Of a stretch of 64,000 nt of DNA, positions 8,210 to 15,054 are shown piece after piece. The notes beneath the pieces are model-generated. The model was not told where the DNA came from. It did not search any database and worked only from the letters and a program-made list of their open reading frames with translations. This DNA is from Streptomyces sp. NBC_01210 (GTDB lineage: Bacteria; Actinomycetota; Actinomycetes; Streptomycetales; Streptomycetaceae): the NCBI RefSeq assembly GCF_036010325.1, contig NZ_CP108549.1, positions 6,138,001 to 6,202,000 of the forward strand, given 5' to 3'. The position numbers were made by a program, and so were the translations under genes. Within the stretch, counting starts at the first letter, position 1. Every line of letters starts with the position of its first letter.

Positions 8210-8985
8210 CCAGCACGGGCGCCCAGTCCTCGACGGCCACAGCGAGGGAGGTCCGCCCGGACGAAGTCTGGGGGAGGCTCGGCTTCGGCATCCCCGGCTA
8301 CGCCCACCCGCTGCTCGCCCCCGTCGAATGGGCCGGACTGACCCGGCCGGGAACGCCGTTGCACTGGGTGGTCCTCAATGTCGACGACGGCCCCGGCGAC
8401 CGCCCCGACCCGCACTGTCTGGAGGCCGCGGGCAGGCTGCGCAACGCGGGCGTACGCGTCCTCGGCCATCTCGACCTGGCACACGGCTCGAGATCATTCG
8501 GCGATCTCGTCTCCGACGCGCACCGCTTTCTCGAGTGGTACCAGGTCGACGGCTTCCTGCTGGACCGCTGCCCGACGGACCGTGCGGACCTGCACGAGGT
8601 GCGGCGTACGACGGCGACGCTGGAGGCGGTTCTCGACGGCGGGCATCTGGTGCTCGGGCACGGCTCGCACCCGTATCCCGGCTACGCGGAGGTCGCCGAC
8701 CAGCTGGTCACCTTCTCCGGGCCATGGACCGACTACCGCTGGTCGCAGGTGGCGGAGTGGACGGCGGACCACCCGCCGGAGCGCTTTGTGCACTTCGTCC
8801 ACGGCGTGCCGCGGACCCGCCTGGAGGAGGCCACGCGTATCGCCCGCTGGCAGGGCGCCGGGACGATCTTCTTCACCGACCGTACCGGCGGCAAGGGTCG
8901 AAGCGAACATAACGGAGCATTCGAGGCACTGCCCGGCTACTGGGACGAAATCGTCTCGCAGATCGGACCGGGTGTCTCGGAATGA
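8197..8985 (+). CDS. Spherulin-4 family (GH135-like) glycoside hydrolase
   Basis: 262 residues matching Spherulin-4/GH135 TIM-barrel proteins. Visible motifs are GFGIPGYAHPLL, WVVLNVDDGPG, VRVLGHLDLAHG, FLEWYQVDGFLLDRC and the late FVHFVHGV. Fungal Sph3 of this family cuts galactosaminogalactan and is required for its synthesis; PelA plays the analogous role in bacterial Pel. No signal peptide is visible, so export is unclear. The ATG at 8197 lies inside the epimerase gene, with GGAGG just upstream. The SigR-type promoter of moeZ overlaps its stop codon. Confidence 0.8.
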   Translation: MPHLTSTGAQSSTATAREVRPDEVWGRLGFGIPGYAHPLLAPVEWAGLTRPGTPLHWVVLNVDDGPGDRPDPHCLEAAGRLRNAGVRVLGHLDLAHGSRSFGDLVSDAHRFLEWYQVDGFLLDRCPTDRADLHEVRRTTATLEAVLDGGHLVLGHGSHPYPGYAEVADQLVTFSGPWTDYRWSQVAEWTADHPPERFVHFVHGVPRTRLEEATRIARWQGAGTIFFTDRTGGKGRSEHNGAFEALPGYWDEIVSQIGPGVSE

Positions 8986-9004
8986 GAGGGGGCGTGGCAG
9001 TGTT
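8979..9004 (+). promoter_or_regulatory. SigR-type promoter of moeZ
   Basis: GGAAT at 8979-8983, exactly 18 nt, then GTT at 9002-9004, matching the SigR consensus GGAAT-N18-GTT. The -35 element overlaps the end of the Spherulin-4 gene. Transcription would begin near 9011, about 38 nt before the moeZ GTG. It suggests thiol-stress induction of sulfur-carrier activation. Confidence 0.75.
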
Positions 9005-9048
9005 ACGCAGAGAACCACCGTACTGACTTACCGACCAACGGAGTCCCC

Positions 9049-10227
9049 GTGTCGCTGCCACCCCTGGTCGAGCCAGCTGCTGAGCTCACCGTCGACGAGG
9101 TCCGCAGGTACTCCCGCCACCTGATCATCCCCGATGTCGGGATGGACGGGCAGAAGCGGCTGAAGAACGCCAAGGTGCTCGCCGTCGGCGCGGGCGGTCT
9201 GGGCTCGCCTGCCCTCATGTACCTGGCCGCCGCCGGCGTCGGCACGCTCGGCATCGTGGAGTTCGACGAGGTCGACGAGTCGAACCTGCAGCGCCAGATC
9301 ATCCACAGCCAGGCCGACATCGGCCGCTCCAAGGCCGAGTCCGCCAAGGACTCGGTGCTCGGCATCAACCCGTACGTGAATGTGATCCTCCACGAAGAGC
9401 GGCTCGAGGCCGAGAACGTGATGGAGATCTTCAGCCAGTACGACCTGATCGTCGACGGCACGGACAACTTCGCGACCCGCTACCTGGTCAATGACGCGTG
9501 CGTGCTGCTGAACAAGCCGTACGTCTGGGGCTCGATCTACCGCTTCGACGGCCAGGCCTCCGTCTTCTGGTCCGAGCACGGGCCCTGCTACCGCTGCCTC
9601 TACCCGGAGCCCCCGCCGCCGGGCATGGTCCCGAGCTGCGCCGAGGGCGGCGTGCTGGGCGTGCTGTGCGCGTCCATCGGCTCCATCCAGGTCAACGAGG
9701 CCATCAAGCTGCTGGCCGGCATCGGTGAGCCGCTGGTCGGCCGGCTGATGATCTACGACGCCCTGGAGATGCAGTACCGCCAGGTCAAGGTCCGCAAGGA
9801 CCCGGACTGCGCCGTGTGCGGCGAGAACCCCACCGTCACCGAGCTCATCGACTACGAGGCCTTCTGCGGCGTCGTGTCCGAGGAGGCCCAGGAGGCGGCG
9901 CTCGGTTCGACGATCACTCCCAAGCAGCTCAAGGAGTGGATCGACGACGGCGAGAACATCGACATCATCGATGTCCGCGAGGTCAACGAGTACGAGATCG
10001 TCTCGATCCCCGGCGCCAGGCTGATCCCGAAGAACGAGTTCCTGATGGGCACCGCCCTCCAGGACCTTCCGCAGGACAAGCGCATCGTCCTGCACTGCAA
10101 GACGGGTGTCCGCAGTGCGGAGGTCCTCGCGGTGCTCAAGTCCGCGGGCTTCGCGGACGCGGTGCACGTCGGCGGCGGCGTCATCGGCTGGGTCAACCAG
10201 ATCGAGCCGGACAAGCCGATCTACTAA
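9049..10227 (+). CDS. moeZ: MoeZ: adenylyltransferase/sulfurtransferase
   Basis: 392-residue two-domain enzyme. The N-terminal E1-like domain has GAGGLGSPA, the DGTDNFATRY region and two zinc CxxC pairs (CYRC and CAVC). The C-terminal rhodanese domain has active-site Cys350 in HCKTGVRS. MoeZ adenylates the C-terminal glycine of small sulfur carriers (MoaD, ThiS, CysO-like) and converts it to thiocarboxylate for molybdopterin, thiamin, cysteine and other sulfur metabolites. In Streptomyces it is known to be shared between primary and secondary metabolism. The GTG start has CGGAG at good spacing. A SigR-type promoter precedes it and a strong terminator follows. moaE lies elsewhere in this window (45351). 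Confidence 0.96.
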   Translation: MSLPPLVEPAAELTVDEVRRYSRHLIIPDVGMDGQKRLKNAKVLAVGAGGLGSPALMYLAAAGVGTLGIVEFDEVDESNLQRQIIHSQADIGRSKAESAKDSVLGINPYVNVILHEERLEAENVMEIFSQYDLIVDGTDNFATRYLVNDACVLLNKPYVWGSIYRFDGQASVFWSEHGPCYRCLYPEPPPPGMVPSCAEGGVLGVLCASIGSIQVNEAIKLLAGIGEPLVGRLMIYDALEMQYRQVKVRKDPDCAVCGENPTVTELIDYEAFCGVVSEEAQEAALGSTITPKQLKEWIDDGENIDIIDVREVNEYEIVSIPGARLIPKNEFLMGTALQDLPQDKRIVLHCKTGVRSAEVLAVLKSAGFADAVHVGGGVIGWVNQIEPDKPIY

Positions 10228-10256
10228 TCAGCCCTTGGGCTGAACAGCAAGGCTGA

Positions 10257-10298
10257 AGAAGCCCACGGCTCTGACCAGGTCAGGTGCCGTGGGCTTCT
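10257..10298. terminator. Strong terminator after moeZ
   Basis: Thirteen-bp arms AGAAGCCCACGGC and GCCGTGGGCTTCT begin 30 nt past the moeZ stop. A smaller hairpin CAGCCC-TT-GGGCTG (10229-10242) lies just before. It marks the right edge of the conserved core before the accessory segment. Confidence 0.8.
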
Positions 10299-10302
10299 GT
10301 CG

Positions 10303-10347
10303 TTGTTGGTCGGCGTCGGGCGCCCTCGCACGGCCCAGATACGGCCC
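10303..10347. repeat. Left copy of a 45-bp imperfect direct repeat flanking the SLOG-TIR block
   Basis: Compared by eye with 12468-12512, 35 of 45 positions are identical without gaps; both contain TGGTCGGCGT and CGCACGGCCC. The copies sit on either side of the AT-richer SLOG-TIR gene. They may be remnants of duplicated sequence from insertion, or related gene tails: on the minus strand both read GRAR..(D/N)AD(Q/H)Q in one frame. Confidence 0.4.
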
Positions 10348-10393
10348 GGACTTCCCGCAGGGCCGTCGTCGGTTTCCCCAGTGACTGGGCGCC

Positions 10394-10693
10394 CTACAGG
10401 TCGACACGGGACTCGATGTCGCCCCCTGAGAACGACGTGTGCCGGCCGGGCAGACTGCGCAGAGTCGGCTCCAAGACCTTGAAGAGAGCATCTGCATCAG
10501 GCCCGCAAGCGTAGACCACGGCCTTGCCCCCTCCGTACTCGTTGCCGTCGACCTCGCCGACACCGGCCGCCTCGGCCGCCGCCGCCATCACCTTGTAGAC
10601 GCGCTCTCGCTGGTCGGCGTCGTCAAAGCCGCCAGCCGCCAGCAGGAAGTGGGCGATGACGGCGTGCGCCTCATCCCCGATGTCAGGGGCCAT
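10394..10693 (-). CDS. Hypothetical protein, about 99 residues
   Basis: Small soluble protein starting MAPDIGDEAHAV. The ATG at 10693 is chosen because GGAG lies 6 nt upstream; an in-frame ATG four codons earlier has a poor RBS. The C-terminal pattern (GGGKAVVYACGPDADALFKVLEPTLRSLPGR) recalls a group of short accessory Streptomyces proteins of unknown function. It points away from the SLOG-TIR gene and overlaps nothing. I cannot assign a function. Nothing else is supported between 10694 and 10999, a stretch that grows AT-richer to the right and probably holds the SLOG-TIR promoter. Confidence 0.6.
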   Translation of the reverse strand: MAPDIGDEAHAVIAHFLLAAGGFDDADQRERVYKVMAAAAEAAGVGEVDGNEYGGGKAVVYACGPDADALFKVLEPTLRSLPGRHTSFSGGDIESRVDL

Positions 10694-10999
10694 GAGTATC
10701 TCCATGCCGGACACACTCGGGCTCCGCGGCCGCACCCTCACCACCCGGGCCGGGGCCAACCTCGCGCTCTTCGAGTACATCGAGGGGTTGAGGTCGGCTT
10801 GCTACCGGCCCGGGACCGGCGCCCCAGCTCCGCAGCGCGGACGGAGCGACACAGCTGACTGCCGATCGCCGCGTGCCGCATTGAGCTTGATCACCATGTC
10901 CTTACCGCATAGTCGCTGCCGAGTTCAGATTCTGGTATCACTTACTTGCTACACGTTGCTGCCGCTTCTCGAACAATTGAACGTTACGGAGCTTTCGCC

Positions 11000-12016
11000 A
11001 TGCGCATTCTTGTGTTGGGATCGTTACCTGATCACGTTCCAGGCGCCAATCAACCAATCCTGGCAGAACATGCGCCTTTGTTTAGAGCGGGTCGAGCGCT
11101 GGGTTGGGCGCTTGCTGCCGGAGATTTCAGAGCCATCATTGGAAGCTCGTCGCAACGAACAATTGATCCCTATATTTTCGAGGGCTACGCCGAGTATTGC
11201 AGGGAGAATCCGAGTTCCCAACGCCACATAGAGATTCAATTCCCTGTCGATGCCGCTAACCCAGGACATGAACCTCGGTTTGCGGATGCTCCAGAAAATC
11301 TCCATGTCATGAAGATTGAAAACTATGCAGATGCAAGCAGCCCTCATCGTTGGATCGTCTCCCACTTCGCTGCATTGCGTTCTGCGGACCTTCTGATTGT
11401 GCTTGGCGGAGGTGTGAGTACGCGACTTCTTGGCGCCTATGCGGCATCGAATAAAATTCCAACCCTCGCTATCCGTGAGTACGGGGGATCATCCGCGGAG
11501 GTCTTCCTCCTTGCGCGACACACCTACCAAAAGGCGATACCTCGGTTGGGGGAAAGACCCACCAGAGAGACCAGTCAGAAAGTAATTTCCTTTGCAGTTG
11601 AACTGGTGAAGTCCAAGCCGCGCAGCATTCACTCGTATTTCCTTAGCTATTCTTGGAACGACTGTCCTGAAGCGGACTATGTCGAGGTGCTTCTTAGAAG
11701 GTTTGGGAGGATGATTTTTAGAGACGAAGACCGGGTTATGATTGGCCACCGAATCCCGCGCCAATTAGAGGCGTCGATACAGGAAGCGGACACATTTGTT
11801 GCCCTATTTAGCAACAGTTACAACGCAAGCCAATGGTGTCCTTCCGAGCTAGAATTCGCACTCGAATCACAAGCGTCCGGACGCCCAGACCGAATCGTGT
11901 TAATTGAGCTTGATGAAACCAAACCTCCGCTGCGGGCCGCCTCATTGTTGCGCGTTAAAGGAAACTCGCGCGAGCATCTTGACCTATGTGTTCGCAGAAT
12001 GATCGAGCAAGAGTAA
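11000..12016 (+). CDS. SLOG-TIR fusion protein, candidate antiphage NADase
   Basis: 338 residues in two parts. Residues 1 to about 205 look like a SLOG/Rossmann-type nucleotide-binding domain: RILVLGSLPDHV, the GGGVSTRLLGAYAAS loop near 136-150, then PTLAIREYGGSSAEVF. Residues from about 211 form a TIR domain: SYFLSYSWND, a central RDEDRVMIGHRIP and SQWCPSELEFAL, in which Glu283 aligns with the NADase catalytic glutamate. The ATG at 11000 has GGAG 8 nt upstream. Base composition is clearly lower in GC than neighbours, and TTA codons occur at 9, 256 and 301, so it looks acquired and possibly bldA-dependent. In Thoeris, TIR makes a signal that SLOG senses; here both sit in one chain. A defence role is inference. 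Confidence 0.85.
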   Translation: MRILVLGSLPDHVPGANQPILAEHAPLFRAGRALGWALAAGDFRAIIGSSSQRTIDPYIFEGYAEYCRENPSSQRHIEIQFPVDAANPGHEPRFADAPENLHVMKIENYADASSPHRWIVSHFAALRSADLLIVLGGGVSTRLLGAYAASNKIPTLAIREYGGSSAEVFLLARHTYQKAIPRLGERPTRETSQKVISFAVELVKSKPRSIHSYFLSYSWNDCPEADYVEVLLRRFGRMIFRDEDRVMIGHRIPRQLEASIQEADTFVALFSNSYNASQWCPSELEFALESQASGRPDRIVLIELDETKPPLRAASLLRVKGNSREHLDLCVRRMIEQE

Positions 12017-12299
12017 GTTGCATGCCGCGCCCTTTGGCTCTCGCGCAAACGGCTCCGGAGGCCCCTTGAGCCTCACGCATCCCTGCTGGTCAGAGCCACG
12101 TAACGGTGCCACTCGGAGCGCTCGGTCCACGCATAGGCCGCGAGACTGGATTGCGGCCTCACGCCTCAGACGGCGGTGGTCGCAGGTCTCGCCTTCCTCA
12201 CGAGCCGGGATGGTGGTGAGCTCACCTATAGCGACGCATGTCCTTCTTCGCGTGGGAATCCCTCTCTCGACTCATTAACGTGGCGCGCCTTTCTCAGGA

Positions 12300-12488
12300 T
12301 CAGCTGACGAGCTGCCGGAATCTCTGGAAGAGCAGTCGAAACTCACCTGGGTGGAGCCGATCCAACTCCTCTTCCTTCTCGGCCAGGTTGGGCTCAACTG
12401 GGGCGTGTGAGGCTACGAACTCATCAACAAGGGTTGATAGGTCGTCATCGTCGAGGAGCTGCTTCATTTGGTGGTCGGCGTTGGTCAA
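12300..12488 (-). CDS. Short ORF or gene remnant in the accessory segment
   Basis: Up to 62 residues from a TTG, or 55 from an internal ATG at 12467 (MKQLLDDDDLSTLVDEFV), ending LLFQRFRQLVS. No convincing RBS precedes either start. The reading frame stays open upstream with no start, and the right direct repeat (12468-12512) overlaps its beginning, so it may be the tail of a longer lost gene. No family recognised. Confidence 0.3.
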   Translation of the reverse strand: MTNADHQMKQLLDDDDLSTLVDEFVASHAPVEPNLAEKEEELDRLHPGEFRLLFQRFRQLVS

Positions 12489-12512
12489 CCGCGCACGGCC
12501 CGAAGACAGCCC
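12468..12512. repeat. Right copy of the 45-bp imperfect direct repeat
   Basis: Pairs with 10303-10347 (35 of 45 identical). Between the copies lie the 99-residue hypothetical gene, the SLOG-TIR gene and about 280 nt (12017-12299) without a supportable gene. Confidence 0.4.
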
Positions 12513-12722
12513 AGCCCACCCATGGAGCGGCTCCGGAGTTCTGCTGCAAGGTCAAGGGCCTGACTGCGATTGGCGCCGGATCCAGGTTCGTGGGGCATCG
12601 TCAGTACTGCTGGCCTGCGCCGGTGGCTCCCGTTGTGCGCCCTTGCGCCCAGCCTGACCGCAAGTCACTGTCAGGATTGGCAGTTGCCTCTGACAGTGCC
12701 ACCTGTGGAGGGGGGAACGTTG

Positions 12723-13343
12723 ATGGGGGAACCGAGCGCAGGATCGTGGTCGCGCGGCGTCTTCGGGGAGCTGGCTGTCTCGCTGTCGCACCTCGTGCCG
12801 GCGTGCATCGTGCGAGCCCATGAGCGGGCGAGAGACGGTCATCAGGGTGTGCGCACACAGACGCTGGAGGCATACGGCCACGGTCTCCATGCCTGCCAAT
12901 ACGAAGAACTGGCCTCGGGCTTGGCGGACCTGCCTGGCGCCACTCCTGTACGTCTTCAGGCTCGGACGGTGATGGTGGTCGCCGGCCAGGTCCTCTACCC
13001 CATCCGCTACGCGAAGAAGGACATTCCTGTGACCGTGGCTCGACTCCGCCGGGCCGTTGGTCTTCGCGCTGACCTCATCCGGCGACACGGACCAGAACCC
13101 ATGCAGGGAGAGCTGGACCTAGGGCTTGAAGAACTGCAAGAGGAGGAGTTCCACAACGACCTGAACCAGCTTGACCCCGATGTCGGGTTGGTGCTCCTGG
13201 CCTACGCATGCTCCATGGACAACGGGGTCATGCGTCTTGAGTGGGGGGATGCAGAACTGCGCCGTGGCGACCGCCATCTGCTGTGGCACCATCACGAAGC
13301 GCTGTCTCTACCCAGCGAGCGACGGTCCGCTGACATCTACTGA
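12723..13343 (+). CDS. Hypothetical protein, 206 residues
   Basis: Soluble protein with no recognised family. The ATG at 12723 follows a long purine RBS (GGAGGGGGG), which decides against the upstream in-frame ATG at 12570. It has a likely helical N-terminus (FGELAVSLSHLVPACIVRAHERA), a central strand-rich part (VMVVAGQVLYPIRYAKK) and an acidic stretch ELDLGLEELQEEEFHNDL. The end contains WHHHEALSLP. Codon use is closer to the Streptomyces norm than in the SLOG-TIR gene. It is the last gene of the accessory block before the bidirectional terminator. A function linked to the TIR gene cannot be shown. Confidence 0.7.
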   Translation: MGEPSAGSWSRGVFGELAVSLSHLVPACIVRAHERARDGHQGVRTQTLEAYGHGLHACQYEELASGLADLPGATPVRLQARTVMVVAGQVLYPIRYAKKDIPVTVARLRRAVGLRADLIRRHGPEPMQGELDLGLEELQEEEFHNDLNQLDPDVGLVLLAYACSMDNGVMRLEWGDAELRRGDRHLLWHHHEALSLPSERRSADIY

Positions 13344-13362
13344 GGCTCGTAGCCCTGCGGGA

Positions 13363-13394
13363 GGGCCCTGGACCGGAGTGCCGGTCCGGGGCCC
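13363..13394. terminator. Bidirectional terminator between convergent genes
   Basis: Arms of about 14 bp (GGGCCC-TGGACCGG paired with CCGGTCC-GGGGCCC, with a one-base bulge) around AGTG. It sits between the stop codons of the accessory gene and of the leftward S33 peptidase gene, so it can serve both. Confidence 0.7.
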
Positions 13395-13410
13395 TTCGCG
13401 CTGCCGGCTG

Positions 13411-15006
13411 CTACGAGCAGGTCTTGCCGTTCGCCGGGACCTTGCCGTCCAGGAGATACGCGTCCACCGTGCCGGTCACGCAGGCGCCATTGCCGTACGC
13501 GCCGTGCCCCTCGCCCTTGTTGGTGAGCAGCACTCCGACGCCCGCGCCCAGCTCGTCCACCATCCGCTTCGCGCCCTCGTACGGGGTCGCGGGGTCGCCC
13601 GTCGTGCCGACGACCAGGATCGGAGCCGCGCCCTCGGCGGCTGCCTCGGGAGTGTCCGACTCGCCCGGCACGGGCCAGTCCGCGCACCACCCCGCCAGGT
13701 CCCAGGCCAGATACGGGCCGAAGACCGGCGACACCTTGGTGAACTCGGCCAGATGACGCGATGTGACCTCGGCAGCGGTCACACGGCCCTTGGTGTCCGC
13801 GCAGGATATGGCGCGCTGCGAGTGGTCCTGGGTGCTGTAGTGGCCTTTCTCGTCACGGCTGTTGTAGGCATCCGCCATCAGCAGGAGACGGGTGCCGTCA
13901 CCGTTCTCCGCCTCGTTCAGCCCCTTGGTGAGGTATTCCCAGTTGTCCTTGGAGTACAGCGGGAAGACGATCCCGGTGAGCGCCAGGCTCTGGGTGAGCG
14001 GGCGCCCCTCGTCGGTGGGCAGCGGCTTGCGGTCCAGCTTGCCGAGCAGCTTGACCACGCGCGCGGTGCCGTCCTGCGCGCTGATGCCGCGGCTCTTGAA
14101 GTAGTTCTCCAGGGCGCGCTGGAAGCCCTGCGCCTGGCCCAGCGAATGCGCGGCGTAGTCGGCGGTGGGATCGACCACCGCGTCCAGGACGAGTCGCCCG
14201 ACATTCTTCGGGAACAAGTGGGCGTAGGTGCCGCCCAGTTCGGTGCCGTAGGAGAAGCCGAGGTAGTTCAGCTTGTCGTCGCCGAGGACCTGGCGCATCA
14301 GGTCCATGTCGCGGGCGGCGTTGGCCGTGCCGACATGCGGCAGCACCCGCCCGGACTTCTTGGCGCAGCCCGCGCCGAAGGCCTTGGCGTCGTCGAGGTA
14401 CGCCTTCTCCTCCGCGGGTGTGTCGGGGGTGAAGTCCAGCCTGTGCGCTGCCTCGATCTCCTGATCGCCCCGGCAGGTCACCTCGGAGCTCTCCGCCACG
14501 CCGCGCGGATCGAAGCTGACCAGGTCGTAACGGCTGTGCAGCTTCTTGAACTGATCGGCCGAGCCCGGCAGTCCGGCGACACCCGAGCCGCCGGGACCGC
14601 CGAAGTTGAAGAGGAGTGAACCGATCCGCTTGGACCGGTCCTCGGCCTTCGAGCGGATCAGAGCGATCCCGATCGTCTCGCCCGTCGGCTTCTTGTAGTC
14701 GAGCGGGGCCTTGAGCCGGGCGCACTGCCACTCATGGCCCGGCGCCTTCGCGTAGCTGCCCTCCGCCTTCACGGGCGCCGCGCAGCGCTGCCAGTCGAGC
14801 TTCTGGCCGGTGAGGGTGGCGGGCAGGACCGGCTCGCTCGGCCTGCTCGGGGCGGCCTTGCCCGGGGCGGTCCGGGCGGCCGAGGGCTTGGCGGTGTTCT
14901 TGCCGTCGCCCCCTGCCGCGTCCGTACCGCTGTCACAGCCGGTGATGGCGCCGGCCGCCAGCACCGCCGCAGCGGCCAGGGCCCCCGCCCGTACCCGCGT
15001 CGTCAT
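13411..15006 (-). CDS. Secreted S33-family alpha/beta hydrolase lipoprotein (TAP-like), copy 2
   Basis: 531 residues. The signal peptide ends in an AGAITGC lipobox, so it is probably a lipoprotein anchored outside the membrane. A proline- and lysine-rich linker follows, then the alpha/beta hydrolase domain: LLFNFGGPGGSG oxyanion region, GFSYGTELGG nucleophile elbow, and the TAP-like C-terminal domain carrying the aspartate (GTTGDPATPYE) and histidine (NKGEGHGAYG). Homologs include Streptomyces tripeptidyl aminopeptidases and proline iminopeptidase-like enzymes. It follows its paralog (15055-16617) by 48 nt in the same direction, clearly a tandem duplication. Confidence 0.9.
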   Translation of the reverse strand: MTTRVRAGALAAAAVLAAGAITGCDSGTDAAGGDGKNTAKPSAARTAPGKAAPSRPSEPVLPATLTGQKLDWQRCAAPVKAEGSYAKAPGHEWQCARLKAPLDYKKPTGETIGIALIRSKAEDRSKRIGSLLFNFGGPGGSGVAGLPGSADQFKKLHSRYDLVSFDPRGVAESSEVTCRGDQEIEAAHRLDFTPDTPAEEKAYLDDAKAFGAGCAKKSGRVLPHVGTANAARDMDLMRQVLGDDKLNYLGFSYGTELGGTYAHLFPKNVGRLVLDAVVDPTADYAAHSLGQAQGFQRALENYFKSRGISAQDGTARVVKLLGKLDRKPLPTDEGRPLTQSLALTGIVFPLYSKDNWEYLTKGLNEAENGDGTRLLLMADAYNSRDEKGHYSTQDHSQRAISCADTKGRVTAAEVTSRHLAEFTKVSPVFGPYLAWDLAGWCADWPVPGESDTPEAAAEGAAPILVVGTTGDPATPYEGAKRMVDELGAGVGVLLTNKGEGHGAYGNGACVTGTVDAYLLDGKVPANGKTCS

Positions 15007-15054
15007 GGATGCCCCCCCCGGGCTTCGAAGATAGTTTCGACATCCTATGCGGGC

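Noticed and set aside
12073..12162. Short minus-strand frame ending LAAYAWTERSEWHRYVALTSRDA
   Set aside because: It reads like the C-terminus of a real protein but is only about 30 codons, with no start, RBS or upstream frame in register. It may be a gene scar; not enough to call.
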